Source: Candidatus Cloacimonadota bacterium (GTDB taxonomy: Bacteria > Cloacimonadota > Cloacimonadia > Cloacimonadales > Cloacimonadaceae). Taken from it: a stretch of DNA of 8,446 nt. The stretch lies in the NCBI GenBank assembly GCA_023230245.1, contig JALNXT010000045.1:1-8446 (forward strand), read 5' to 3'. Made by a program: the position numbers and the translations under genes. Positions 1-7,071 of this stretch are shown here, piece after piece (the first letter of the stretch is position 1; every line of letters begins with the position of its first letter). The notes beneath the pieces were generated by a model. That model had not been told where the DNA came from and ran no database searches. It was given only the letters and a program-made list of their open reading frames with translations.

Positions 1-2604
1 AATGCGGTAACCATGCTTACAGTCGTTGATCAAAGCGGCGCCTCTGCCAGCATCCGAAAGATCGGCAAAACGCAAGGCGGGAACTTCAAATTGGGCTTCT
101 TCCCAGGCGTTTTTGGGCTTGGTGCTGCGTTTGATGGCTCCAAACTGGATCTCATAAGTGGCTTCGGAGGCTTGGATATCGGGATTGAATTGCACTCTCA
201 GCATCTTGTGCTGCTCTTTCCAGTCCACCTCGTGGCTAATCCTAATTAAAGCTTCATTTGCCCTCAGTTCGATAGTTTGCTTGATGGTGGATGTGCCGAT
301 GCTGAGCCGGTGAACAATACGGCTCAAACCTTGCTGACTAAAGCTTTCTGCGGGAATCAAGGTGGCAGAGCTAACTCCTTGCGGACAGGTTTGCCGATAG
401 AAGTGGTTGATATCCCAAGCGCCCCAGTTATTGGGTTCATCTTCCCAAAGCTGAAGTAGGTTAGATTCCTGTTGTAACAGCTCTTTGCCACTTTCCATAT
501 CTATTATACCGGTGATACTACCTATTGGAGATAGTTTTACTTTAAGGAAACGGTTTTCCAGGGTATCGGTTAGCGCTGCGCGTTCATCTAAAAACAAAGG
601 GCAGAGATTTACGTAGCTGAGGCAGTTGTAACCCCAAGCCGGTACTTTAATCTCTGCCAGGGCATAGCCTGTTTCTTCCCGCCAGCTAAGCTCCCGGCCT
701 GCACCGTCAATTATCGTATAATCTTTAGGAGGGAGATCTACCTTAATCCAATCTGTAACTTCCCAATTGCAGGCATTGAAGATGATATAGCTATGCTCTT
801 CGGTAATGCGTAATCCGCTATCTCCATTTCTGTGGGTGCTTGGCAGTTCGGCATGGAACTTCAGGGCAGTGTCTTTGATGAAGTCACCCGCCTGCTTTTG
901 CGCCTTAGCGGAAAGCTCGGCTGCATCTTTGTAAACCCAGCCGATGGAAGAGCCGGGGATGATATCGTGAAACTGGAGCAAGAGCACGTCTTTCCAGATA
1001 TTGGCAAGGGTTTCAGGGTATTCCTGAGTCTTGCTTATCGCAGCCAGGAATTCTGCTCTACAGAGCATAGATTCACTTATCCGATTGTTCTTTTTCATCA
1101 GCGCTTGGGTGGTATAGGTGCCGCGATGGAACTCCAGATACAGCTCCCCGTAGGCTTTGGGGAGCAGCTCTTTAGCGATGGTATTGGCATAATCAAAGAA
1201 GGCACTGGCGGGTGAGAACTTGAACTTGGGGCAGCCTTCCAGGTTTTGTTGGCGCTTGCCATATTCGATGTGATTGGCGGTGGGTCCTCCCCCTCCATCA
1301 CCTATACCGTAGAGGTTCAGAAAGCCTTCTGCGATCTCGCTTTGGGCATACCTGCTTTCCGTCTGCAGGAAGGATGCGGGGTTGTTTGAAAAGTTGTAAT
1401 CGTTGGTGGGTAATTGGTGTGCCAGAATCTCGCTGCCGTCTATCCCCTGCCACCTAAACAGATGATGAGGGAAGACGTTCGTCTCGTTCCAGCTTAGTTT
1501 CTGGGTCATAAAGTGCTCTACTCCGCAGCCTTTTAGCAATTGGGGCAGGTTGCCATTGTAGCCGAAGCAATCCGGCAACCAAAGGGTATCGGGAGTAATC
1601 CCAAACTCATCACGGAAGAACTTGCGTCCATAGACCAATTGCCGGATGATGGATTCTCCTCCGCTGAGGTTGGTGTCAAACTCCACCCAAGACGCTCCCT
1701 GAACTTCCCAACGGCCTGCCTTGACGGCTGTTTTCACCTCTTGATATAGCCCGGGATAGATGTCTTTCATCCATTGATAAAGCTGGGCTTGCGAGGCACC
1801 AAACACATAATCGGGATACTTCTCCAGCAGCCTGAGGGCATTGGCAAAGGTGCGCCCCCCCTTGCGCTTTGTCTCCCTGATCGGCCAGAGCCAAGCCAAA
1901 TCCAGATGGGCATGACCGACGCTGTAGGCAGTAAGCGCAGAGGCATTAGCGGGTTTCTGCAAAAGCTCATGCAGCAGCTTGTTTACCTTGTCCCTATCGG
2001 TATTCCAGCAGTTACAGGCTTCATTGAGGCTGTAGAGCAACCGCTGACGTCGCACGCTTCCCTGAGGGAGGTTTTCTGCCAGGTTAAAGAGGATTTCCAT
2101 ATCCAGTAGGGTTTGCCATAGCTCATTATCAAAAATACAGAGGCAGTCTTCTTGCAGGTGATAGTCATTTTTACCGCTGCCAAAGAGATCGTTGGCTGCA
2201 GCTTCCACCAGGATTTCGTATGTCTCTGCCGGATCGAGGGGCACAAAATGCTTTGCCGCATTATGATACCAATCCACCTTAGGGGTAAGCCCCTGCCAGG
2301 GTACACCATCCTTAAATACACAGGCTTCACCTTCAAAATCCAGCCACAGACCGCAGTTCTTAACCCGGTGTGTGCCAGGGATATCGCCTTTAAACAGAAA
2401 CCAGGCACTGCCCCATGCTTCAGCCCAGAGATCGCCTTTTTTGATTGCTTTCGCGTTGCTAAAGTCAAGCTCGGCGTAGGGGATAGGTGCAGCTTGATTA
2501 TAGATGTAGGTAGCATTGATATCCAGCTTATGGTGATAGATATCGGCTTTGTGGCGGGCGATGTGTTTCTTGATCCGCTCGAGGATAATCTTTTCGTTGT
2601 GCAT
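1..2604 (-). CDS. GH38 alpha-mannosidase, Ams1/MAN2C1-like, cytoplasmic (3' end cut by window edge)
   Basis: This frame is open without a stop for all 868 codons visible and runs off the left edge. The family is usually about 1000 residues or more, so a C-terminal part is missing. An N-terminal beta domain (about 55-150, with W60 and W64) and a helical linker precede the GH38 catalytic domain (from about 227). The metal-site motif GHAHLDLAWLWP gives H233 and D235. WVEFD (E308, D310) and GESIIRQ follow. LPDCFGYN carries the predicted nucleophile D345. EFHRGTYTTQA (H493) and QFHDIIPGSS (H546, the remaining metal histidine) lie in the middle domain. The final visible segment, INDCKHGY, matches the C-terminal sandwich of the family. 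In GH38 these residues bind a divalent ion and make retaining cleavage of alpha-mannosides. No signal peptide is seen, so it should act in the cytoplasm. It is the third gene of the transporter operon, and an AGGAG 8 bases before the ATG supports this start. Family assignment is firm; exact linkage preference is unknown. Confidence 0.95.
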   Translation of the reverse strand, partial: MHNEKIILERIKKHIARHKADIYHHKLDINATYIYNQAAPIPYAELDFSNAKAIKKGDLWAEAWGSAWFLFKGDIPGTHRVKNCGLWLDFEGEACVFKDGVPWQGLTPKVDWYHNAAKHFVPLDPAETYEILVEAAANDLFGSGKNDYHLQEDCLCIFDNELWQTLLDMEILFNLAENLPQGSVRRQRLLYSLNEACNCWNTDRDKVNKLLHELLQKPANASALTAYSVGHAHLDLAWLWPIRETKRKGGRTFANALRLLEKYPDYVFGASQAQLYQWMKDIYPGLYQEVKTAVKAGRWEVQGASWVEFDTNLSGGESIIRQLVYGRKFFRDEFGITPDTLWLPDCFGYNGNLPQLLKGCGVEHFMTQKLSWNETNVFPHHLFRWQGIDGSEILAHQLPTNDYNFSNNPASFLQTESRYAQSEIAEGFLNLYGIGDGGGGPTANHIEYGKRQQNLEGCPKFKFSPASAFFDYANTIAKELLPKAYGELYLEFHRGTYTTQALMKKNNRISESMLCRAEFLAAISKTQEYPETLANIWKDVLLLQFHDIIPGSSIGWVYKDAAELSAKAQKQAGDFIKDTALKFHAELPSTHRNGDSGLRITEEHSYIIFNACNWEVTDWIKVDLPPKDYTIIDGAGRELSWREETGYALAEIKVPAWGYNCLSYVNLCPLFLDERAALTDTLENRFLKVKLSPIGSITGIIDMESGKELLQQESNLLQLWEDEPNNWGAWDINHFYRQTCPQGVSSATLIPAESFSQQGLSRIVHRLSIGTSTIKQTIELRANEALIRISHEVDWKEQHKMLRVQFNPDIQASEATYEIQFGAIKRSTKPKNAWEEAQFEVPALRFADLSDAGRGAALINDCKHGYRI

Positions 2605-2612
2605 GGGTGAAA

Positions 2613-2617
2613 CTCCT
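2613..2617 (-). promoter_or_regulatory. Shine-Dalgarno of the alpha-mannosidase gene, overlapping the upstream stop codon
   Basis: On the minus strand an AGGAG lies 8 bases before the ATG at 2604. Its first bases are shared with the TAG stop (2616-2618) of the permease gene. Ribosomes terminating on the permease therefore stop on top of the next gene's binding site, which suggests translational coupling. Confidence 0.8.
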
Positions 2618-4466
2618 ATTTTTCCATCGGGATCACTATCCCTTTGATGATCAGATTTTGGAAGAAGACAAATACAGCCAGAGTGGGTATGGCGGCGATG
2701 GTCAAAGCCGCATAACCTACAGAAAGGCTGGCGCGTTGCATCAGTTCGTAGATGTGAACCATCAGAGTCCACATCGATTGGTCTTGACACACGATGAAGG
2801 CAAAGAGGAAATTGCGGTAAGCTGCATTGAAGGCTCCCAATGCGATTACGGCTAATATGGGTTTGGAGAGGTAAAGCGTGAATTGCCAGAACATCCTAAA
2901 TTCCCCCGCTCCATCTATCCTGGCACTTTCGTAGAGTTCCTTTGGCAAGCTATCGAAAAAGCTCTTCAGCAGAAAGATAAAGTATCCATCCGCAGCAGCA
3001 GGGAGCACCAATGCCCAAAAGGTATTAAGCAAATTGAGCCGCTTTAGCATCAGGAAATTGGGGATCCCGATCACCATCGCCGGAAATGCCATTGTAAGCA
3101 TAAAGAGCATAATCACCTGATAGGCAAAGCGGGGCTTAAACCTGCTGAGCGCATACGCTGCCAGTGGGTTGATGGTAACCGCCAGCAGGATAGACAAAAA
3201 GCAATAGATCAGGGTATTGCGCAGCGATAGGGAATCTTTTAGCATCTGATCCAGCACCATGGCATAGTTGCGCACCAAAAACTCACGGCGAATGGCGGTT
3301 TTGTGTTCCAGAAAAGTCCCATACTCAATCTGTAGGATAGGGAAGGGCATAGTTTCGATGTTCTGGGGGTAAGTTGCACCTGTATGCTTAGCATTCAGAA
3401 ATTGCCGCCAATCGTTTGCCAGATTTAGTATTCTCAGGTCTTCCGGAGCCGCCACATCGTGCACAAAATAGGTGAGATCATCCACGATCGCCCCGCTATC
3501 GGGAACCCTTTCTGGAATAGACACTTGGCTAAAACCGAGATAAGCGGTATTCCAGGTAATATTCAGCAGAGCGATGCTATCATATTTGTTTGCCAGCATC
3601 TCTCTGAAAGCATAGTTAGCAGAGGGATTTATCCTGATATGGTGAATATTGAGATTGTCCTGCACGTATTCCAACCACCAGGGACGCAGCGGATCAGACA
3701 CAAGAGGGCAAGTCTCGCTTAGGATGATCTGGTTCCAATCCTGATAGCTGCTGCCAAGTGCCGCATTCAGCTTTGCCAAATCTCCATTAAACTCCGGATA
3801 CAGCCCGCTTTGGATAAAATGACCATCCAGATTGATGTAGAGCCGGTGCCAATCTTGCACAGAGAGCTTGAACTCCTGAAATCTCCCCAAATAGCCCTTG
3901 CTGCTACTCATAAAATTACGGGAAAGAATCTCTTTTTCTTCCACGGCAATCTCTTCCCAGCTTTGGGCACCGGTATTGTATCTAGAGTTGAAGATACGCA
4001 GGTCACCATCGTTCTCTTTTCTCAGCAGTTTGCGGAGTTGTCTTTGATTGCGGGGATACACGCCTCGCCCATAATGCTCCGATACGTAGAAATCATAAAC
4101 TCCGTAATCATCGCGCTTCAGGCGGATAAACTCTTTCCAATCTTGATACAGTGCAGGCTGATAAGCATTCGGCACTCGCACCTCAGAAAAGCTAAGCCAA
4201 TTCCCTGCATAGTTTTCTGTCATGCGCCCGCTTTCTTCATTGTATCTGGCTTCTGTGTATTTCTGAAACAGCGCTTGATCCTGGTGAAAGTACTCCGGAA
4301 TCAAAGTGAGGCGCGTGTTATCAACGGAGCTTTTGAAGGAGGAGGACACCATCAGCAAGAAGGGATAAATCATAGTAACCGCGCCAATTAACAGCACCAG
4401 ATGGATGAACACACTAAGGGCAATCATCTTGGGAGATCTGCGTCCTACCTTCGCGATGATACTCAT
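2616..4466 (-). CDS. MalG-type carbohydrate ABC transporter permease with large periplasmic insertion
   Basis: The 616-residue protein is about twice the usual 270-300 residues for a MalG-type subunit. Residues 14-41 form the first membrane helix, ending in the typical PFLLMVSSSFK. The expected short loop before helix 2 is replaced by about 370 residues (44-410), predicted periplasmic. The standard core follows: helix 2 (about 416-441, SLRNTL ... AAYALSRF), helices 3 and 4 (about 447-503), the cytoplasmic EAA loop (ELYESARIDGAGE, 510-522) that docks on the ATPase, and helices 5 and 6. In the EAA consensus EAAx3Gx9IxLP, E513, A515 and G519 are present, but the terminal proline position is Y532. 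The insertion has several degenerate repeats (motif hits ending near 98, 175, 249 and 317) and recurrent DW..F/Y segments. The start overlaps the stop of the preceding SBP-permease gene as ATGA; a GAGGT lies 12 bases upstream. It should pair with that protein as the second half of the channel. The role of the insertion is unknown. Confidence 0.92.
   Translation of the reverse strand: MSIIAKVGRRSPKMIALSVFIHLVLLIGAVTMIYPFLLMVSSSFKSSVDNTRLTLIPEYFHQDQALFQKYTEARYNEESGRMTENYAGNWLSFSEVRVPNAYQPALYQDWKEFIRLKRDDYGVYDFYVSEHYGRGVYPRNQRQLRKLLRKENDGDLRIFNSRYNTGAQSWEEIAVEEKEILSRNFMSSSKGYLGRFQEFKLSVQDWHRLYINLDGHFIQSGLYPEFNGDLAKLNAALGSSYQDWNQIILSETCPLVSDPLRPWWLEYVQDNLNIHHIRINPSANYAFREMLANKYDSIALLNITWNTAYLGFSQVSIPERVPDSGAIVDDLTYFVHDVAAPEDLRILNLANDWRQFLNAKHTGATYPQNIETMPFPILQIEYGTFLEHKTAIRREFLVRNYAMVLDQMLKDSLSLRNTLIYCFLSILLAVTINPLAAYALSRFKPRFAYQVIMLFMLTMAFPAMVIGIPNFLMLKRLNLLNTFWALVLPAAADGYFIFLLKSFFDSLPKELYESARIDGAGEFRMFWQFTLYLSKPILAVIALGAFNAAYRNFLFAFIVCQDQSMWTLMVHIYELMQRASLSVGYAALTIAAIPTLAVFVFFQNLIIKGIVIPMEK
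2745..3219 (-). other. Core permease segment (helices 2-5) with EAA loop of the MalG-type subunit
   Basis: Codons from about residue 416 to 574 encode the transmembrane core. The EAA loop, with E513, A515 and G519, lies between helices 4 and 5 and is the expected contact with the nucleotide-binding subunit. The IxLP end of the motif reads FTLY, so the conserved proline is absent. The limits are approximate and come from hydrophobicity by eye. Confidence 0.7.
3237..4337 (-). repeat. Periplasmic insertion of the MalG-type permease with degenerate ~70-77-residue repeats
   Basis: The segment encodes residues about 44-410. Three 20-residue stretches align without gaps: 156-175, 230-249 and 298-317. 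Position 5 is Asn (N160, N234, N302), position 9-10 is N/G followed by T/S, position 15 is aromatic (W170, W244, F312), position 18 is I/V (I173, I247, V315), and position 20 is aliphatic. A weaker fourth copy ends at residue 98 (F93, V96, V98, then P99). Spacing of the aromatic anchors is 77, 74 and 68 residues. Between copies there are DWKEF, QDWHRLY, PWWLEYV and NDWRQFL segments. The whole is soluble-looking and rich in aromatic residues, and lies in the periplasmic loop after helix 1. The alignment was made by eye; a fold is not established. Confidence 0.65.
4463..4466 (-). other. ATGA stop-start overlap coupling the two permease genes
   Basis: The TGA of the SBP-MalF fusion and the ATG of the MalG-type gene share bases. 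Such overlaps usually give re-initiation and near-equal synthesis, which suits two halves of one channel. Confidence 0.9.
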
Positions 4467-6931
4467 GGTTTTGTGTTTACCTCGGTTCGGGCGGTGCCAA
4501 ATTCCATTTTGGAGAGATACTTTATCTGCAGGACAGTAAAGCCCATCAGCATCAGGCTAAGCAGCCATGCCATGGCGGTGGCGGTGCCAAACTTCAGGTA
4601 GAGATAAGCCTTTTCAAAGATCATCAAATCCGCCACGCGGGTAGCTTCATTAGGCCCGCCAAAGGTCATTACCAAAATGAAGTCACTGGATTGCGCCGCC
4701 ACAATAAAAGCAGCGATAAACTGGATAATAATCAACGGTTTGAGGCTCGGCAGCACGATGTGGCGCAGTTTCTGCCTAAAGCCCGCACCATCCAGATCGG
4801 CAGCTTCATAAAGCTCGTTGGGGATGTTTTTCAGTGCTGCCAGATAGATCAGGCTTCCAGGACCCATCCCTGCCCAAATTGTGGGGATTACCACACATAG
4901 CATCGCCAGCGATTCATCCTTTATCCACATGCTCTTAGGCAGCCCCACCGCCATCAGAATCTGATTCAGTGCACCCGCATCGGAGGGATTGTAGAGCAGT
5001 TTCCAAAGGTAAATCACGATCACGCCGCTAATCACCGCCGGCAGATAATATACCACCCGATAGATCATCTTGGCATGTGAAACTTCCTGCAATAGAATCG
5101 CCAAAAGGATGGGAGGGAAGAACCCCAAGCCTAATGACAAAGCCATATAGTACAGTGTCTTAGCCACGGCAGACCACCAGCTGGGATCAAAGATCACTTC
5201 CGCAAAATTGGCAAAGCCACAAAATGGCGAACCCCCCACTATATGATAATCCCGAAAAGCCATCAAAGTGCCATTGAACATCGGGATGTATTTCCACACC
5301 AGGATAGTGATCACGGCTGGTGCCAGCAGCAGCGTTACCCAAAGCAGGGAGGTGTGGCTAAGGGGTTTCTGATATTTATGGCTGGGCGACAGCAGCTTCC
5401 AAACTCGCCAGAGGGTGAGGCAAAAAGCCAGCAGAATAAAGACGGCAATCAGCATCGCCCAACGCTCCCGATAGACTCTTTTTGCTTCATCCAGTTTGCC
5501 GATCATTTCGCTGTTGGTTCTCGCTTCGGCTGCTTCCAAGGTCTGCATAATTACGGCAGCTCTGGTTTGGGGAGGCAGTTTTCCCGCCAATTCCAGCCCC
5601 ACCAGTTCATCCAGGGGATAGGTCATAAATTCATATACTTTCTGGCAGTTATTGCCATAAGGTTCGGGTTTGCCTTCGGAGAGTGCCGTTTCGAATGTTT
5701 CCAGCCAGCCTTGGGGCGCATAGCGAAGATAATCTTCGTAACCATAGCGTTTTAGGAACACAGGATTCTGCATTCTGCCATAGCCACTATCGATCATGAT
5801 CTTCATCCTGATCTTGCGGGCTTCCTCGCTATCGTAGAACTGGATATAGTCCCAGGCTGCATGACGCACAGCTTGGGGATTGCGATCTCCCAACCCGGAG
5901 TTATTGGATATGCCGGCTCCCGAAAAGATGCCCATCATGCGGCAATTTATCTCACTCCCTCCCTTTCCTGAAGGACCTACTGGCGCAGGCGCAAAACCAA
6001 ACAGGTTGGGATCGTAGGCTCCCCCCATATTCTGTTGGGAAAGATAATCCATGCGCATGCCAATCTTGCCATCCTGCCACAAATAGCCCCAATCCCCTTC
6101 ACGCAGTGCGAATCCACGTTGCGACTTACCACTATCATCCGTCCAGGGAGTGGTGGCAAGTTTCAGGTAGTAATTCATCGCCTGCAGACCGGCTTCAGAG
6201 GCAAAAGACGCTCTCCATTCGCCTTTGGCTTCATCATAGACTACCGCATCACCTCCGGCACCCCACAAAAAAGGTAGCCAATCATAAGCTGCCTGTGGCC
6301 CGGAAGCCAATACTGTGCCATAGACCCCCGTCGCAGGATCGGTGAGGCGTTTGGCGTAGGCAAAAAACTCCTCCCAATTGCGGGGAGGACGGCTGGGATC
6401 CAGCCCAGCCCTTTTGAAAACGTCTTTGCGGTACATTAGCACCCGTACCAAAGTTTCGTAGGGAAGAGCCCAAATCTGCTCTTTTTGATCGCCCTGTTTT
6501 TTACGTTTTATCACCTGCCATACAGGCTTTTCCACGCGTAGTTGCATTAGCGCAGGATCCAGCTTGTGCACAAATTCATCCAGGGGATAGAGGAAGTTAT
6601 TTTGGATATAAGTATCGCTCTGGCGGAAGTTTACATAGATGATGTCAGGGGCTACCCCTCCTGCGATGGCCATCAAAGGCCCAGCATCCATATCCATGTT
6701 TTCTATCTTGATGCCGGAAAAAGCCCTCAGTTCTATCTCGGGATGCCTCTCCCGAAAGGCATTCACCACTGCCAGATTGGCTTTATTATAGGCGTCAGTT
6801 TTACGGGGATCAGGAAGCTCAAAAACCTTGAGAATAACCGTCTGCTTTGCTGCAAATAGTGGCAACACAAAGCCTTGCAGCAAAAATAAGAGAGCTAAAA
6901 GCAGCCAAGAGCGATCCCTAAATAACATCAT
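4463..6931 (-). CDS. Fusion of extracellular sugar-binding protein and MalF-type ABC permease
   Basis: Residue numbers count from the upstream TTG at 6940. An uncleaved signal sequence (about 5-30, ending LPLFA) precedes a family 1 solute-binding domain (about 35-470). Recognisable parts are APDIIYVNF, the IWALPYETLVRVLMYRKDVF stretch with AGLDPSRPPRNWEEF after it, and GDWGYLWQDGKIGM. A helical stalk leads to an anchor helix (494-512) followed by basic residues, then a six-helix MalF-type permease (531-808). Its EAA loop is a full match to EAAx3Gx9IxLP (E712, A713, A714, G718, I728, L730, P731). The topology is self-consistent: binding domain outside, anchor crossing inward, then a normal core. 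I start the gene at ATG 6931 (fourth codon of the longer frame, 822 residues); a second ATG follows at once, and neither has a clear Shine-Dalgarno. First gene of the operon, its stop overlaps the MalG-type start. The neighbouring mannosidase suggests mannosyl-oligosaccharide as substrate, an inference only. Confidence 0.93.
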   Translation of the reverse strand: MMLFRDRSWLLLALLFLLQGFVLPLFAAKQTVILKVFELPDPRKTDAYNKANLAVVNAFRERHPEIELRAFSGIKIENMDMDAGPLMAIAGGVAPDIIYVNFRQSDTYIQNNFLYPLDEFVHKLDPALMQLRVEKPVWQVIKRKKQGDQKEQIWALPYETLVRVLMYRKDVFKRAGLDPSRPPRNWEEFFAYAKRLTDPATGVYGTVLASGPQAAYDWLPFLWGAGGDAVVYDEAKGEWRASFASEAGLQAMNYYLKLATTPWTDDSGKSQRGFALREGDWGYLWQDGKIGMRMDYLSQQNMGGAYDPNLFGFAPAPVGPSGKGGSEINCRMMGIFSGAGISNNSGLGDRNPQAVRHAAWDYIQFYDSEEARKIRMKIMIDSGYGRMQNPVFLKRYGYEDYLRYAPQGWLETFETALSEGKPEPYGNNCQKVYEFMTYPLDELVGLELAGKLPPQTRAAVIMQTLEAAEARTNSEMIGKLDEAKRVYRERWAMLIAVFILLAFCLTLWRVWKLLSPSHKYQKPLSHTSLLWVTLLLAPAVITILVWKYIPMFNGTLMAFRDYHIVGGSPFCGFANFAEVIFDPSWWSAVAKTLYYMALSLGLGFFPPILLAILLQEVSHAKMIYRVVYYLPAVISGVIVIYLWKLLYNPSDAGALNQILMAVGLPKSMWIKDESLAMLCVVIPTIWAGMGPGSLIYLAALKNIPNELYEAADLDGAGFRQKLRHIVLPSLKPLIIIQFIAAFIVAAQSSDFILVMTFGGPNEATRVADLMIFEKAYLYLKFGTATAMAWLLSLMLMGFTVLQIKYLSKMEFGTARTEVNTKP

Positions 6932-7022
6932 TACTAACAATGCAGAATATGCGGTTTATGTCAAGACAAAAAACTCCCCTTTCCGTATTCCCTTTAACTC
7001 ACAATGATCTAATTTGAGCCCC

Positions 7023-7050
7023 AAAAAAAGCCTCCCAGTTCAGGAGGCTC
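7023..7050 (-). terminator. Intrinsic terminator after the ompA-family gene
   Basis: On the minus strand AGCCTCC and GGAGGCT form a perfect 7-bp stem around a 7-base loop, followed directly by a run of seven T. It begins about 22 bases after the ompA-family stop and isolates that gene from the transporter operon. The operon therefore needs its own promoter in the 90 bases between here and 6931. Confidence 0.92.
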
Positions 7051-7071
7051 TATATAGTGATAAATGCTGGA

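Noticed and set aside
1983..2516. Open frame of 177 codons on the minus strand
   Set aside because: It lies wholly inside the alpha-mannosidase gene in another frame. The mannosidase frame has catalytic motifs and no stops; this one has no recognisable features.
1774..2610. Two plus-strand open frames of 111 and 152 codons opposite the mannosidase active-site region
   Set aside because: They are antisense shadows of conserved GH38 motifs with no independent support.
3810..4391. Plus-strand open frame of 193 codons antisense to the MalG-type gene
   Set aside because: No Shine-Dalgarno, no domain-like sequence, and fully inside a well-supported gene. It is a by-product of codon use on the other strand.
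5243..5755. Plus-strand open frame of 170 codons antisense to the SBP-permease fusion
   Set aside because: The composition is odd (many Gln, His and Phe), it has no start signals, and it is antisense to conserved transporter sequence.
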